Part shown: piece by piece, positions 31,838 to 44,500 of the stretch | Numbering within the stretch: the first letter of the stretch is position 1 | Layout: each line of letters begins with the position of its first letter | Assembly (NCBI RefSeq): GCF_001042475.2 | Contig: NZ_LECW02000045.1 | Coordinates: forward strand, 434,001-498,000 | Direction: 5' to 3' | Length of the DNA stretch: 64,000 nt | Origin: Bacillus glycinifermentans | GTDB taxonomy: Bacteria > Bacillota > Bacilli > Bacillales > Bacillaceae | Made by a program: the position numbers and the translations under genes | Notes under the pieces: generated by a model | Database searches by the model: none | What the model was told of the DNA's origin: nothing | The model's input: only the letters and a program-made list of their open reading frames with translations

Positions 31838-32849
31838 AAAAATAGGAGTTATCTATGCCGTTTTGATCGTGCTGATTCTTGCAGTCTGTTATTTCAGCAT
31901 CACGATGGGAGCGTTCTCTGTTCATCCGGCGGAGCTGCTTTCGGCACTTTTTGGAATCAACCCGAACGAGCAGTACGGCATTCTGCTGTTTGATTTGCGG
32001 CTTCCCCGCATCGCAACGGCAGGCCTTGTCGGTCTCGGTCTCGGGATAGCCGGCGCCGTCATTCAGGCGGTGACAAGAAATGGATTGGCCGATCCCGGAA
32101 TATTGGGAATTAATGCGGGAGCGGGAGCCGCCATCGTCGGCTATATGCTGATTTTTCATGGACAGACGGAAACGGCCAATCTCCTCTCCGCGATGGGGAT
32201 GCCTTTCTTCGGGCTGCTCGGGGGGCTTTTGGCGGCCGTATTCATTTTTATGTTTGCCTGGCACGGAGGAAACCTCGATTCCGCGAGGATCATACTTGTC
32301 GGGATTGCTATTAATTCGGGTTTCAGCGCCATATCTTTGTACTTGTCATTGAAAATGAACCCGAATGATTATGAAATGGCGATGGTCTGGAGAAACGGAA
32401 GCATCGGTTCGGCGAACTGGACATATATTCAAGCCGCTCTGCCGTGGTTTTTGCTGTTAATTCCGTTTCTTCTCGCCAAATGCAGGCTTCTTGATACGAT
32501 TCGGTTTCACGAAGATACGGTGAAGAGTCTCGGCGTTTCCTCGAATGCGGAAAAAACGTTGCTGCTTATCGCCTGTGTCGGGATCATTAGCGCCTGTGTG
32601 TCGATCTCGGGAAGCATGGCATTTGTGGGCTTGATTGCGCCCCATATTGCACGAAGGCTTGCAGGCGTGCTGCACCGCTATTCGCTGCTCTTAAGCGGAC
32701 TGATCGGGATGTTCCTCGTTCTGTGCGCCGATTTGGCCGGGAAATTGCTGTTTCAGCCGTCAGAGGTTCCCGCGGGAATTTTGCTTGCGATTTTCGGGGT
32801 TCCTTATTTCCTGTACTTGCTGTTTAGACAAAAAAAGGCGGCTTCATAG
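31830..32849 (+). CDS. feuC: Iron-siderophore permease FeuC
   Basis: The second FecCD-type permease subunit, 339 aa, with the paired motifs LFDLRLPRIATAGLVGLGLGIAGAVIQAVTRN and SMAFVGLIAPHIARRLAG. The start is a GTG at 31830 that overlaps the feuB stop by eight bases, behind AAGGAGGGG. It forms the membrane channel with FeuB. A short gap leads into the esterase gene with no terminator visible. Confidence 0.94.
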   Translation: MPKKIGVIYAVLIVLILAVCYFSITMGAFSVHPAELLSALFGINPNEQYGILLFDLRLPRIATAGLVGLGLGIAGAVIQAVTRNGLADPGILGINAGAGAAIVGYMLIFHGQTETANLLSAMGMPFFGLLGGLLAAVFIFMFAWHGGNLDSARIILVGIAINSGFSAISLYLSLKMNPNDYEMAMVWRNGSIGSANWTYIQAALPWFLLLIPFLLAKCRLLDTIRFHEDTVKSLGVSSNAEKTLLLIACVGIISACVSISGSMAFVGLIAPHIARRLAGVLHRYSLLLSGLIGMFLVLCADLAGKLLFQPSEVPAGILLAIFGVPYFLYLLFRQKKAAS

Positions 32850-32890
32850 ACCGCCTGTTTCAACCAACATAGAGGGGAGGGGGAAGGCAG

Positions 32891-33751
32891 ATGGTTCATG
32901 AAAAACATGACGAGGCTGCCAAAGACGCTGAATGCCCGCCGGTAGCCATACCGGGGACGAAGCAGCATCTCATGCGGTCGCCTTCAGGGGACCGCAATTA
33001 CCGGATTTTTATAAGCAGCCCCATTGAGGAGCCGCCTCCTTCGGGATATCCGGTGATTTATTTGCTGGACGCCAATTCGGTGTTCGGCACGATGGTCGAG
33101 GCTGTACGAATGCAGGCGCGCCGCCCTGAAAAGACAGGGGTGGTCCCTGCCGTTATCGTCGGTATCGGCTACGAGACGGACGCCCCGTTTGATCCGGCGC
33201 GTTATTATGATTTTACGCTTCCGGTGCGGCCGGAAAATCTGCCTAAACGGCCGGATGGAGCGGAGTGGCCTGAATCCGGCGGAGCGGAAGCTTTTCTGTC
33301 ATTCATCGAAGAAAAGGTGAAGCCGGAAATCGAACGGGAATTTAAGATTGACATGAGAAGGCAGGCCATTTTCGGCCACTCTCTCGGCGGTCTTTTTGTC
33401 CTGCAGGTTCTGTTTACAAAGCCCGAATTATTTCAGACATACATCGCAGGCAGCCCGTCGATTCATTGGAATCAACCGTTTTTTGAAAAAGAACGCGAAT
33501 TTGTCTCCCGATTGCATGCGGCAGATGCAAAGGTCGATGTATTGCTTGGAGCCGGAGAGCTGGAGAAAAGCCATAAAAGCCGTATGAACGAACGTGCGGA
33601 AAAGCTGGCAGAGCGCTTATCGGCTCTTGAAGAATTCGGAGTGCGGGCGGAGTTTCATGAATTTGAGGGAGAGGGCCATATATCGGTTTTGCCGGTTTTC
33701 ATCAGCAGGGCTTTGCGGTTTGCGCTAAACCCTGACAGACAGGCCCGATAG
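32891..33751 (+). CDS. besA: Bacillibactin trilactone hydrolase (BesA-like esterase)
   Basis: A 286-aa alpha/beta hydrolase of the Fes/IroE group. Once ferric bacillibactin is imported, such an enzyme cuts its threonine trilactone to release iron. Visible motifs are YRIFISSP, PVIYLLDANSVFGT, the nucleophile elbow GHSLGG and a late histidine in EFEGEGHISVLP. No signal peptide is seen, so it acts in the cytoplasm. GGGGAGGGGGAAGG precedes the ATG. In B. subtilis besA lies just before dhbA and the related ybbA lies after feuC; here one gene holds both positions, so the symbol is probable rather than certain. Confidence 0.75.
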   Translation: MVHEKHDEAAKDAECPPVAIPGTKQHLMRSPSGDRNYRIFISSPIEEPPPSGYPVIYLLDANSVFGTMVEAVRMQARRPEKTGVVPAVIVGIGYETDAPFDPARYYDFTLPVRPENLPKRPDGAEWPESGGAEAFLSFIEEKVKPEIEREFKIDMRRQAIFGHSLGGLFVLQVLFTKPELFQTYIAGSPSIHWNQPFFEKEREFVSRLHAADAKVDVLLGAGELEKSHKSRMNERAEKLAERLSALEEFGVRAEFHEFEGEGHISVLPVFISRALRFALNPDRQAR

Positions 33752-33838
33752 GAAGCGGGGCGGGGAACTGCCCCCTTCACTACATAATGAAAGTGACACA
33801 AATATACCAAAGCGGCGGACGAATCAACCGGAAACGAT

Positions 33839-33867
33839 TTGACCGTTAGCAGTAATTGGTATATTAT
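33839..33867 (+). promoter_or_regulatory. Sigma-A promoter of the dhb operon
   Basis: TTGACC (33839-33844) and TATTAT (33862-33867) are spaced by 17 bases, directly upstream of a Fur box. Confidence 0.65.
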
Positions 33868-33877
33868 ATTTTTAAAC

Positions 33878-33896
33878 GATAATGATTATCATTATC
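33878..33896. promoter_or_regulatory. Fur box upstream of dhbA
   Basis: GATAATGATTATCATTATC matches the classic 19-base Fur consensus in 18 positions, differing only in the central base. It covers the expected transcription start. Confidence 0.93.
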
Positions 33897-33942
33897 AATT
33901 AAGTTTGTGATCCAAAGTCTCTAGGAAAGGAAATGACCACAA

Positions 33943-34713
33943 ATGAAAGGCAAAGTTGCTTTAGTTACAGGAGCTGCCCAGGGAATCGGAGAAGCGGTGG
34001 CAAGGGCGCTTGCGGAAAGCGGTGTGTCGGTTGCTGCGGTCGATCAAAATGAACAGGGGCTTCGTTCCCTTGTGACAGACTTGGAAAAGACAGGCCTGCA
34101 TGCCGAGGCTTTTACCGCAGATGTCGGAAACAGTGCAGCCGTTGAGGAGACTGTGGGCATGATCGAACGTAATATAGGTCCGATCGATTATTTGGTCAAT
34201 GTCGCCGGCGTGCTTCGGACCGGGTTGATCACATCGCTCAGTGATGAAGATTGGGAGAAGACATTCAGCGTCAACACAGCAGGGGTTTTTCACGTATCCC
34301 GCTCAGTTGCCGGCCGCATGATTACAAGAAGGAACGGCTCGATCGTTACCGTAGGCTCCAATGCCGCGTGTGTGCCGCGAATGCAAATGGCTGCTTACGC
34401 AGCTTCAAAGGCGGCGGCTTTGATGTTTACGAAATGCCTTGGCCTTGAGCTGGCCGAGTACAATATTCGCTGTAACATCGTATCGCCGGGCTCGACGGAT
34501 ACGCCGATGCAGCGGTCCATGTGGTCTGGCCGGGACGGGGCACAGGCAGTCATAGACGGATCGCCGGAAGCGTTCAAAACGGGAATTCCGCTTGGCCGTC
34601 TGGCTTTGCCGGCTGATATCGCAAATGCCGTTCTCTTTTTGCTGTCCGAGTCGTCCCGCCATATTACGATGCATGACTTGCGCGTTGATGGCGGGGCTAC
34701 CTTGGGAGTCTGA
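33943..34713 (+). CDS. dhbA: 2,3-dihydro-2,3-dihydroxybenzoate dehydrogenase
   Basis: DhbA oxidises 2,3-dihydro-DHB to 2,3-dihydroxybenzoate, the aryl cap of bacillibactin, using NAD+. The 256-aa short-chain dehydrogenase has the cofactor motif [17 protein letters not shown], the catalytic YAASK near residue 152, and a C-terminal [10 protein letters not shown]. The ATG follows AGGAAAGG. It is the first gene of dhbACEBF under a Fur-boxed promoter. Confidence 0.95.
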   Translation: MKGKVALVTGAAQGIGEAVARALAESGVSVAAVDQNEQGLRSLVTDLEKTGLHAEAFTADVGNSAAVEETVGMIERNIGPIDYLVNVAGVLRTGLITSLSDEDWEKTFSVNTAGVFHVSRSVAGRMITRRNGSIVTVGSNAACVPRMQMAAYAASKAAALMFTKCLGLELAEYNIRCNIVSPGSTDTPMQRSMWSGRDGAQAVIDGSPEAFKTGIPLGRLALPADIANAVLFLLSESSRHITMHDLRVDGGATLGV

Positions 34714-34737
34714 CCGAATTTAAAGGAGGTTTTGGAA

Positions 34738-35955
34738 ATGATTGATCACCGTATCGTTCAAGAATCGCCGGCTGACCAGCTTTTACGCGAGTATCGGCCC
34801 GATGCTTCGTTTTTCTTTTCTTCTCCGGAGCGGACCATTTTGGCCAAAGGCGTTTTTGCCGCAGTTTCTGAAGCTGAAGGGTGCAACCAGATGGAAAATT
34901 TGGCTCAGCGGGCTGTTTCCGTTCTCAAAGATGCCGAGCAGTCCGGGCGGCAGAACCCGATCATTGTCGGTGCTGTCCCCTTTGATGAAACAAAGCCCGT
35001 GCAGCTTACCGTGCCGAACGAGGTCTGGTGCGCCGGCCCGCTGATGCTTGAACAGGATGTACAAATACATCCGGGTCCGGGACCTGTTTATGACATTGAG
35101 CCGATTCCTCAGCCCGGGGAGTATATACGGGGGGTCGAAAAAGGACTGGCCCGCATTGCTGCAGGGGATGTCAGCAAAATTGTGCTGTCCCGGTCGCTGC
35201 GCTATACATCACCGGTCAGCATTGATATCTCCCGCGTACTTTGCAATCTTGCACAGCACAATGCGGGCGGATACACTTTTGCAGTCGATTTGTCCAGGCA
35301 GGCAGCGGCGTCCGAATCTGCCGGAAGAAAGCGCAGGACATTGATCGGAGCCAGCCCCGAGCTGCTCGTTTCCAGAAACGGACTGCACGTTTACGCAAAT
35401 CCTCTGGCAGGATCAAGGCCGCGGAGCGATGATCCTGCGGAAGACCGGCGCCGGGCAGCCGAGTTGCTTTCTTCTTCAAAAGATCGCCATGAACACGCGG
35501 TCGTCATTGAAGCTGTAGCTGCAGGGCTCAAACCTTTCTGCAAGACATTGGACGTGCCGCGGGAGCCTTCGCTGATCAGCACGGAGACGATGTGGCACCT
35601 TTCCACAGAGATCAAGGGCGTGCTGACAGACGCGTCGATATCGTCATTAGAGCTTGCTGCGGCGCTGCAACCGACTCCTGCTGTCTGCGGCACGCCGACA
35701 GATGCCGCAAGGGCGGCTATTAAGGAGATTGAGCCGTTTGACCGGGGCTTTTTCACCGGAATGGTAGGCTGGTGCGATTCCGCCGGAGATGGAGAGTGGG
35801 TCGTGACCATCCGCTGCGCCGAGGCGGAAGAACGAGCTCTCCAACTGTTCGCCGGAGCCGGCATCGTCGCTGGTTCAAGGCCTGAAGACGAGCTGGCAGA
35901 GACGTCAGCCAAATTTCGCACGATGCTCATTGCGATGGGGCTGAACAATGAATAG
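34738..35955 (+). CDS. dhbC: Isochorismate synthase DhbC
   Basis: DhbC converts chorismate to isochorismate, the entry step to 2,3-dihydroxybenzoate. The 405-aa protein belongs to the chorismate-binding family: [34 protein letters not shown], and HLSTEIKG with TPAVCGTP in the C-terminal half. The ATG at 34738 lies seven bases after AAAGGAGGT; the TTG six bases earlier is too close. It is the second gene of the operon, 24 bases after dhbA. Confidence 0.95.
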   Translation: MIDHRIVQESPADQLLREYRPDASFFFSSPERTILAKGVFAAVSEAEGCNQMENLAQRAVSVLKDAEQSGRQNPIIVGAVPFDETKPVQLTVPNEVWCAGPLMLEQDVQIHPGPGPVYDIEPIPQPGEYIRGVEKGLARIAAGDVSKIVLSRSLRYTSPVSIDISRVLCNLAQHNAGGYTFAVDLSRQAAASESAGRKRRTLIGASPELLVSRNGLHVYANPLAGSRPRSDDPAEDRRRAAELLSSSKDRHEHAVVIEAVAAGLKPFCKTLDVPREPSLISTETMWHLSTEIKGVLTDASISSLELAAALQPTPAVCGTPTDAARAAIKEIEPFDRGFFTGMVGWCDSAGDGEWVVTIRCAEAEERALQLFAGAGIVAGSRPEDELAETSAKFRTMLIAMGLNNE

Positions 35956-35975
35956 CAAAAATTGGGGGGATGAAT

Positions 35976-37607
35976 ATGCTAGCAGGATGCCCGACATGGC
36001 CGGACGAATTTGCTGAAAAATATCGAAAGGAAGGGTGCTGGCGAGGCGAGACATTCGGAGGAATGCTGAGGGAACGGGCAGACAAGCACGGTAACCGGAT
36101 TGCGGTTACGTATGGAGATGCTCACATTAGCTACGGGGAATTGGATATGAGAGCCGACCGTCTGGCGGCGGGATTTTTGGAGCTGGGCATCAAAAAGGAA
36201 GACCGCGTCATCGTCCAATTGCCGAATACACCGGAGTTTTTTGAGGTTTGTTTTGCCCTGTTTCGGATCGGTGCGCTGCCTGTATTTGCGCTTCCTTCAC
36301 ATCGGCAAAGCGAAATCGCTTATTTTTGCGAATTTGCCGAAGCGGCTGCATACATCATTCCTGATACACACTCACGATTTGACTACCGCGTGCTTGCGAG
36401 ACAAGTCCGCAGCAAGCTGCCGGAATTGCGCAATGTCATTGTCGCCGGCGATCCGGAAGAATTTCAGGGGCTCAGCGATCTGTATAGAGACGCAGATCCC
36501 GGCCGCCATCCGCATGTTAAGCCGGACGATGTCGCTTTTCTCCAATTATCCGGCGGAAGCACGGGGCTGTCCAAGCTGATACCGAGAACGCATGACGATT
36601 ACATATACAGTTTGAGAATCAGCGCTGATATTTGCCGGCTTGATCATAACAGCGTATATCTTGCTGCTTTGCCGATGGCCCACAATTATCCGCTCAGTTC
36701 GCCGGGCGTACTCGGAACGTTGTATGCGGGAGCCAGAGTCGTTCTTGCAGAGGGGCCAAGTCCTGACGAAACCTTTCCTCTTATCGAAAAGGAGAGGGTT
36801 ACCATCACGGGGGTCGTTCCGCCGATTGCTTTAATCTGGCTCGAAGCCGCATCATCGCGATCAGAAGACCTTTCAAGCCTCGAAGTGTTCCAGGTAGGCG
36901 GTGCCAAATTCAGCGCTGAAGCCGCCCGCCGTGTAAAGAGCGTGCTCGGTTGTACATTGCAGCAGGTGTTCGGCATGGCGGAAGGTCTGGTCAACTATAC
37001 AAGGCTTGATGATCCTGAGGACATTGTCGTCAATACTCAAGGGAAGCCGATGTCGCCATTTGATGAAATTAAGGTCGTCGATGAAAACGGCCGCGACGTT
37101 GAACCGGGACAAACGGGTGAGCTGCTGACCCGCGGGCCGTACACGATCCGCGGCTATTACAAAGCCGAAGAGCATAATGCGAAAGCATTCACGCCGGATG
37201 GCTTTTACCGCACGGGAGATCTGGTCAAAGTGAACTCATCAGGTTATCTGATCGTTGAAGGCCGTGCAAAGGATCAGATCAACAGGGGCGGAGAGAAAGT
37301 CGCTGCAGAGGAAGTGGAGAACCACCTTCTTGCTCATCCCTCCGTACATGATGCGGCTGTCGTTTCCATGCCGGATGACTTTCTCGGCGAAAGGTCATGT
37401 GCATACATTATTCCGCGCGACACTCCGCCTGCCGCTGCCGAACTGAAGCAGTTTTTAAGAGAGCGGGGGCTTGCGGCATATAAGATTCCCGACCGGGTAG
37501 AGTTTACCGATTCTTTTCCGCAGACAGGCGTTGGAAAAGTAAGCAAAAAAGCGCTGCGCCAAGCAATAGCCGAAAAAATGGCGCAGGCCGCCAAAGCGAA
37601 ACAATAA
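35976..37607 (+). CDS. dhbE: 2,3-dihydroxybenzoate-AMP ligase DhbE
   Basis: DhbE activates 2,3-dihydroxybenzoate with ATP and loads it onto the carrier domain of DhbB. The 543-aa stand-alone adenylation enzyme shows the core motif [16 protein letters not shown], the aryl-acid pocket around [15 protein letters not shown], the [12 protein letters not shown] motif, YRTGD and the C-terminal catalytic lysine in [14 protein letters not shown]. The ATG at 35976 is preferred because GGGGGGA ends about six bases upstream; the ATG at 35970 overlaps it. DhbB follows. Confidence 0.95.
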   Translation: MLAGCPTWPDEFAEKYRKEGCWRGETFGGMLRERADKHGNRIAVTYGDAHISYGELDMRADRLAAGFLELGIKKEDRVIVQLPNTPEFFEVCFALFRIGALPVFALPSHRQSEIAYFCEFAEAAAYIIPDTHSRFDYRVLARQVRSKLPELRNVIVAGDPEEFQGLSDLYRDADPGRHPHVKPDDVAFLQLSGGSTGLSKLIPRTHDDYIYSLRISADICRLDHNSVYLAALPMAHNYPLSSPGVLGTLYAGARVVLAEGPSPDETFPLIEKERVTITGVVPPIALIWLEAASSRSEDLSSLEVFQVGGAKFSAEAARRVKSVLGCTLQQVFGMAEGLVNYTRLDDPEDIVVNTQGKPMSPFDEIKVVDENGRDVEPGQTGELLTRGPYTIRGYYKAEEHNAKAFTPDGFYRTGDLVKVNSSGYLIVEGRAKDQINRGGEKVAAEEVENHLLAHPSVHDAAVVSMPDDFLGERSCAYIIPRDTPPAAAELKQFLRERGLAAYKIPDRVEFTDSFPQTGVGKVSKKALRQAIAEKMAQAAKAKQ

Positions 37608-37634
37608 TCAATTGAATGAAAGGACGTGATGTTG

Positions 37635-38561
37635 ATGGCCATTCCTGCCATCTCTCCGTACAAGATGCCGAAAGCATCTGATCTGCCGAAGAACAAAGTG
37701 TCATGGATGCCGCACCCGAAGCGTGCCGTGCTTCTTATTCACGACATGCAGCAATATTTTATTGACGCATATACCCGGGGAGAGTCTCCGGTGACAGAGC
37801 TTTTGCCAAATATCAATATGCTCAAGGAGCAATGCAAAGAGCTTGGGATACCCGTCATCTACACCGCTCAGCCCGGCGGACAGACACCTGAAGAGCGCGG
37901 GCTTCTCCAGGACTTTTGGGGGCCGGGAATCCCTCCGGGTCCGGATCAGCAGAAAATCGTAGAAGAACTGAAACCGGATGAAGGTGATACCGTTCTGACG
38001 AAGTGGAGATACAACGCCTTTCGAAAAACGGATCTTTTAAGACTGCTTCAGGAACAGGGCCGCGATCAGCTCATCATTACCGGGGTCTATGCCCATATCG
38101 GCTGTCTCATGACCGCATGTGACGCGTTTATGCAGGAGATAGAGACGTTTTTTGTAGCAGATGCAGTAGCGGATTTCTCTTTACAACATCACGAAATGGC
38201 TATCTCTTATGCAGCCGACCGCTGTGCTGTCACCGTCACAGCCGAGCATCTTCTGAACGAACTGAAAAACGGGCGAAATGACGATGGTGGGCAAGAAGGC
38301 GGCGAACTGCTGTCAAAACAGACGATTCGCGAACAAATCGCCGCGCTTCTCCTTGAATCGCCGGACGATATCATTGACAGTGAAAACTTGATTCATAGAG
38401 GGCTCGATTCAGTCAGAATGATGAGTCTTACCGAGCGCTGGCGACGTGCCGGGGCTGAGGTGACATTTGTGGAGCTTGCAGAAGAACCGACGATCGAAAA
38501 CTGGTGGAGACTGTTGTCTTCCTCTAAAGAAACATCATTGCCAAATTCAGATTATCAATGA
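37635..38561 (+). CDS. dhbB: Isochorismatase / aryl carrier protein DhbB
   Basis: A bifunctional 308-aa protein. The N-terminal isochorismatase domain (about residues 1-205, with LLIHDMQQYF, KWRYNAF and GVYAHIGCLMTA) hydrolyses isochorismate to 2,3-dihydro-DHB and pyruvate. The C-terminal aryl carrier domain (about 225-300) has the phosphopantetheine serine in HRGLDSVRMM and receives the aryl group from DhbE. ATG 37635 matches the relatives' MAIPAI start; ATG 37629 is also possible. The end touches the dhbF ribosome site. Confidence 0.94.
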   Translation: MAIPAISPYKMPKASDLPKNKVSWMPHPKRAVLLIHDMQQYFIDAYTRGESPVTELLPNINMLKEQCKELGIPVIYTAQPGGQTPEERGLLQDFWGPGIPPGPDQQKIVEELKPDEGDTVLTKWRYNAFRKTDLLRLLQEQGRDQLIITGVYAHIGCLMTACDAFMQEIETFFVADAVADFSLQHHEMAISYAADRCAVTVTAEHLLNELKNGRNDDGGQEGGELLSKQTIREQIAALLLESPDDIIDSENLIHRGLDSVRMMSLTERWRRAGAEVTFVELAEEPTIENWWRLLSSSKETSLPNSDYQ

Positions 38562-38575
38562 AGGAGGTTGCCGTA

Positions 38576-41500
38576 ATGCCTGAATATCAAGATAACCGCA
38601 GGCCATTAACCGGAGCGCAGGCCGGCATTTGGTATGCACAGCAGCTAGATCCGCAAAATCCGATTTATAATACCGCTGAATACGTAGAAATCAACGGTCC
38701 GATTGATCATGAACTTTTTGAACAGGCACTGCGGCGCGTCATTGAAGACGCTGATACATTGCATGCCCGATTCGGGGAAGATGATGACGGACCATGGCAG
38801 GTGATTGATCCGTCATCAGATTTTCCGCTTCATTTCGTCGATGTCAGTGCAAAGAAGGAACCGAGGAAGGCGGCTGAGGCGTGGATGAAGGACGATCTGG
38901 CCCGGCCGATCGACTTAAGCAGCGGCCCGCTCTTTACAGAAGCGCTTTTTAAAGCGGCACCCGACCTTTTCTTCTGGTATCACCGGGCACACCATATCGC
39001 AACTGACGGGTACAGCTTTATGCTTATTGCGGAGCGGTTTTCAAAACTGTATACCGCACTTGTGCAAGGGAAGGCGGTTGATGATGAAAGGTCTTTCGGG
39101 CCGCTTGCCGCAATTCTTAGGGAAGATTCGGTTTATCGTTCCTCAGACCAATATCAAAAAGACCGCCGGTTTTGGCTGGAGCAATTCAGCGATGAACCTG
39201 AGGTGGTCAGCCTTGCCGACAGGGCGCCGAGAACGTCTGACCGTTTTCTCCGCCGTTCTGGACATCTTTCTGCCGAACATGCAGACCGCCTCTTGTCTGC
39301 GGCAGGCTTGATGGGAGCAAGTTGGCATGAAGCAGTCATCACAGCAGCGGCCATTTATGTTCATCGTCTAACAGGCGCACGGGATGTTGTACTCGGATTG
39401 CCGATGATGTGCCGTTTAGGATCGGCTTCGTTGAATATTCCCGGCATGGTCATGAATCTCCTGCCGCTTCGCTTGTCGGTGCGGCCGGAGATGGGAGCTG
39501 CCAAGCTCATGAGGCAGGTATCAGAGGAAATCGTAAAAATCAGGCGCCACCAGCATTACCGTCATGAAGAGCTGAGGCGCGATCTGAAACTGCTCGGCGA
39601 AAACCAGCGGCTGTTCGGGCCGCAGATTAATCTGATGCCATTTGCCGGCAGCTTGAACTTCGCCGGTCATCAAGGTATTGTTCACAATATCACGACGGGG
39701 CCTGTAGATGACCTTTCGATCAATATTTACGGGAGACCCGGCGGAAGCGGCTTAAAGGTGAATATGGATGCAAATCCCGAGGTGTATACGGAAAGCGAAC
39801 TTGAAAAACATTTGCACCGTTTTCTTATTATTCTGAAAAAAATTTCCGGTTTCCGACAAGATATGCCGATTGGAAAAATAGAGCTGCTGCTGCCTGAAGA
39901 ACGCCATCAGGCGCTGATCAAGAGGAATGAAACCGATCACCTCCTTCCGAAAGCCGATCTTTCTGAATTATTCGAGATGCAGGTGAAAGAAAATCCAAAC
40001 TCGCCGGCAGTGGTGTTTAAAGACGGCGTTCTCAGCTATTCCGAACTGAATGAACGCGCGAATCGGCTGGCCCATCTGCTAATTGAAAGAGGGGCCGGAC
40101 CGGAGCGGTTTGTCGCGTTGGCTCTGCCGCGGTCACAGGAAATGGTGATCTGCATGCTTGCCGTCCTCAAGGCGGGAGCGGCTTATTTGCCTATTGATCC
40201 CGAATATCCGGCAGACCGGATCGATTATATGCTCAGCGATGCACAGCCGATGCTTGTCATGACAACGAGGGAGGCTGCGGCAAACATTCAGGAAAATGGA
40301 GACGTACCGAGAATGGTCATTGACGAGCAAGACGTCATTCATGACCTTTCCCGTTATTCTGCTGAAAATCCGGTGGGCAATAAAAAACGTTCGTTTCTTC
40401 ACCCTGCTTATATGATTTATACGTCCGGTTCTACAGGAAGACCTAAGGGCGTCGTTGTACAATCTGAAAGCTTATGCAATTTTCTTTTGTCCATGCAGGA
40501 GACGTTTTCTCTTCAGCGGCATGACCGGCTTTTGGCAGTTACTACGGTTGCTTTTGATATATCAGCGTTGGAGATTTACTTGCCGCTCATCAGCGGTGCC
40601 TCCTTTATTCTCGCTGAGAAAGAAACCGTTCAAGATCCGCATATATTGGGGAACATGCTTGAAAAGCATGACATCACGATCATGCAGGCAACACCGACGC
40701 TGTGGCATGCATTGGCGACAAGCGTTCCGGAAAAGCTCCGCGGACTCAGAGTGCTCGTCGGAGGCGAGGCGCTTCCAAACAATCTTGCCCGGCGATTGCA
40801 AGAACTGGGCTGCCGGATTACGAATCTTTATGGTCCGACTGAAACAACGATTTGGTCAACGTGTGCCGCGCTGGAAAACGGCCTGAAAGAAGCGCCTTCA
40901 ATCGGCCGTCCGATTTGGAACACACAAGTATACGTATTGGACGCAGGCTTACAGCCTGTTCCGCCCGGCGTGGCAGGCGAGCTTTATGTGGCCGGAACAG
41001 GGGTGGCGCGGCCGCCCGGATTTGACGGCCGAGCGTTTTATTGCGAATCCTTACGGGCCGCCGGGCTCCCGGATGTATCGGACAGGCGATCTCGTCCGGT
41101 GGCGTTCGGACGGTTCTCTCGATTATATCGGGCGGGCGGATCATCAAATTAAGATTCGCGGTTTTCGCATCGAAATCGGAGAAATCGATGCGGTCCTTTC
41201 CGGCCATCCCGATGTTCATCAATGCGCCGTTGTTGTTCGGGAAGACCGTCCGGGCGATCCCCGCTTAGCCGCATATGTCGTTCCGGTTGCTGAAGCGAGT
41301 CCTGATCCGGCTGCACTTCGCAGCCATCTCAGTGAAACACTGCCTGATTATATGATACCATCCGCATTTGTCATGTTGGAGGCGCTCCCGCTTACTCCAA
41401 ATGGAAAGCTTGATCGCAAAGCGCTGCCGGCTCCCGTGATGAGCCGGCAGGCAGCCGGACGTGAGCCGAGGACGCCACAGGAAGAAATTTTGTGTGATCT

Positions 41501-44500
41501 GTTTGCTGAGGTGCTGGGGATATCGCGGGTCAGCATTGACGACAGCTTTTTCGATCTCGGCGGCCATTCGCTGCTGGCCGGCCGGCTCGTCAGCCGTATT
41601 CGTGATGTGCTGGGAGCGGAGCTTGGAATCGCCCGTTTATTTGACGAACCGACACCCGCCGGGCTTGCCAAGCAGCTTGATCAGGCGCGAAGCGCCCGGC
41701 CGGCGCTTCACAAGCTTGAAAGGCGGGAAGAGATTCCCCTTTCGTTTGCCCAGCGGCGTCTATGGTTTTTATACTGCCTGGAAGGGCCAAGTCCTACCTA
41801 CAATATTCCAGTTGTTGTCAATTTGTCGGGCCGGCTGAATCGGGAAGCTCTTGAAGCGGAGCTTGGCGATGTTGCAGAACGGCATGAGCCGTTAAGAACG
41901 ATTTTCCCTGAAAGGCGGGGAACAGCGTGTCAGCTTATACTCGACCCAGACAAGGCCCGGCCTGAACTGCTCGTTTCTCATGTCAGCGAACATGAGCTTG
42001 AGGGAGTCATGGCCGAAGCTGTAAGATACAGCTTTAAACTTGCGGAAGAGCCGCCGTTTCGCGCTCAGCTTTTCGTGCTCGGGGAAGACAAATATGTTCT
42101 GCTGCTCCTTCTCCACCATATGATCGGTGACGGCTGGTCATTGACGCCCCTGACCCGCGATCTGGAAGCAGCATACAGCGCCCGCTGCCAAGGTGCGTGT
42201 CCTGAGTGGCAGCCGCTTCCCGTGCAGTATGCCGACTATGCCATCTGGCAGAAACGTCTGCTTGGCAGTGAGAACGATCCGGATAGCCTGATTGCAAGAC
42301 AGCTGGACTATTGGACAAAGACGCTTGAACACCTGCCTGATCAGCTTGAGCTTCCGGCTGATTTTCCGCGGCCTGCCGAATCAAGCTATCAGGGCGGCAC
42401 GATTCAGCTCACCATTGACGAAAAGCTGCACGGCCGTCTGCTCGAATTGGCCCGGACAAGCGGAGTCAGTCTGTTTATGATTTTGCAATCGGGGATTGCC
42501 GCATTGCTGACAAGAATGGGAGCCGGAAGCGATATTCCGGTTGGAAGCCCGATCGCGGGCAGAAGCGCTGATTCTTTGAACGGGCTTGTCGGGATGTTCA
42601 TCAATACACTTGTACTCCGGACTGATACATCAGGTGATCCGAGCTTTCGAGAGCTTCTCGGCAGGGTCAGAAACGTGAATCTTCATGCTTACGAACATCA
42701 GGACCTTCCGTTTGAGCGTCTGGTTGAAGTTCTCAATCCTGCCCGTTCCCGTGCCAGACATCCGCTTTTTCAAATTATGCTGGCATTTCAAAACACGCCT
42801 GAACCGGCTATTGAACTTCCAGGACTCACATCAACCGTTGAGGTCAAAAGCGTCGGCGCCGCCAAGTTTGATTTGACGATTGAGCTGCGCGAACATCGGA
42901 ATGCGGACGGGACACCTGCCGGCATTGCGGGCTTCCTCGAATACAGTACAGATCTTTTTAGGCGCGCTACGGCTGAAGCGTTGGCGGCGCGGCTAGTGCG
43001 GCTGCTTTCATCCGCCGCAACCGACCCTGATCAACCGATTGGACGACTCGACATCCTGCTTCCTAAAGAACGCCAAATGCTGCTGACAGAGTGGAACAAA
43101 GCTCCGCTGAACGTGCCGGAGGCAAGCTTGCCGGCATTGTTTGAGAAGCAAGCTGCTGAAAAACCTGAAGCGATCGCCGTCGTATTTGAGGATGGTGTAC
43201 TGACATACGGGGAACTCAACAAGCGGGCAAACCGGCTGGCACGGCTGTTGATTGCTAAAGGAATCGGTCCTGAGCAATTCGCAGCTTTGGCGCTGCCAAG
43301 ATCATTGGATATGGTTGTCGGTCTTTTAGCCGTACTGAAAGCGGGGGCGGCATATGTTCCGCTTGATCCGGACTATCCGGCTGACAGAATCGCTTTTATG
43401 CTGACAGATTCCCGGCCTGCGTGCATCATCACAAATTCAGAGGTTGACCTGCGCCTTTCCGCCGGTGATGTGCCGCTGATTACACTTGATAATTCGCATG
43501 TAAAAGAAGAGCTCAAACATTATGCTGAAACGAACCCGGGTGATGAAGACCGGCTTGAGCCATTGTCACCGCTCCACCCGGCATATGTCATTTATACATC
43601 CGGGTCGACCGGTACGCCAAAAGGGGTGGTCATCCCGCATCAGAATGTTGTCCGCCTTTTTGGGGCAACAGCACAATGGTTCCATTTTAGTGAGGATGAT
43701 GTGTGGACGATGTTCCATTCTTACGCCTTTGACTTTTCGGTGTGGGAAATTTGGGGCCCGCTTTTGCACGGAGGCCGGCTTGTCGTTGTACCGCACGCTG
43801 TCAGCCGCACGCCCGGCGAATTTCTCCGTCTGCTCGTAAATGAAGGCGTGACTGTTCTGAACCAGACCCCGTCGGCATTTTATCAACTGATGCAGGCCGA
43901 TCGCGACAATCCTGAGATTGGAAGGCTTCTTTCCTTGAGATTTGTCATTTTCGGCGGGGAGGCGCTTGAATTGAGCAGACTGGAAGACTGGTATCAGCGG
44001 CATTCGGACAATTTTCCGAGACTGATCAATATGTACGGCATCACCGAGACGACTGTGCATGTCAGCTATATTTCCCTTAATCGGGAGATTGCAGCTCTGC
44101 AAGCCAACAGCCTGATCGGCTGCGGGATACCCGATCTTGGCGTTTATGTGCTTGATTCGTGCCTTGAGCCGGTTCCGCCGGGAGTAGCCGGAGAGCTTTA
44201 CGTAACCGGGAGCGGTCTTGCCCGCGGTTATTTGGGAAGGCCGGATTTGACCGCTGAGCGATTTGTCGCTGATCCGTACGGACCTCCCGGAACCAGGATG
44301 TACCGGACGGGCGATCTGGCCCGCTGGCGCTTTGATGGTTCTCTTGATTATATGGGACGGGCTGATCAGCAGATTAAAATCCGCGGCTTTCGAATCGAAT
44401 TGGGCGAGATTGAAGCCGTGCTGGTTCAGCACGATGAAGTGGATCAGGCCGCTGTCGTTGTTCGGGAAGACCAGCCCGGGGATAAGCGTCTGATCGCCTA

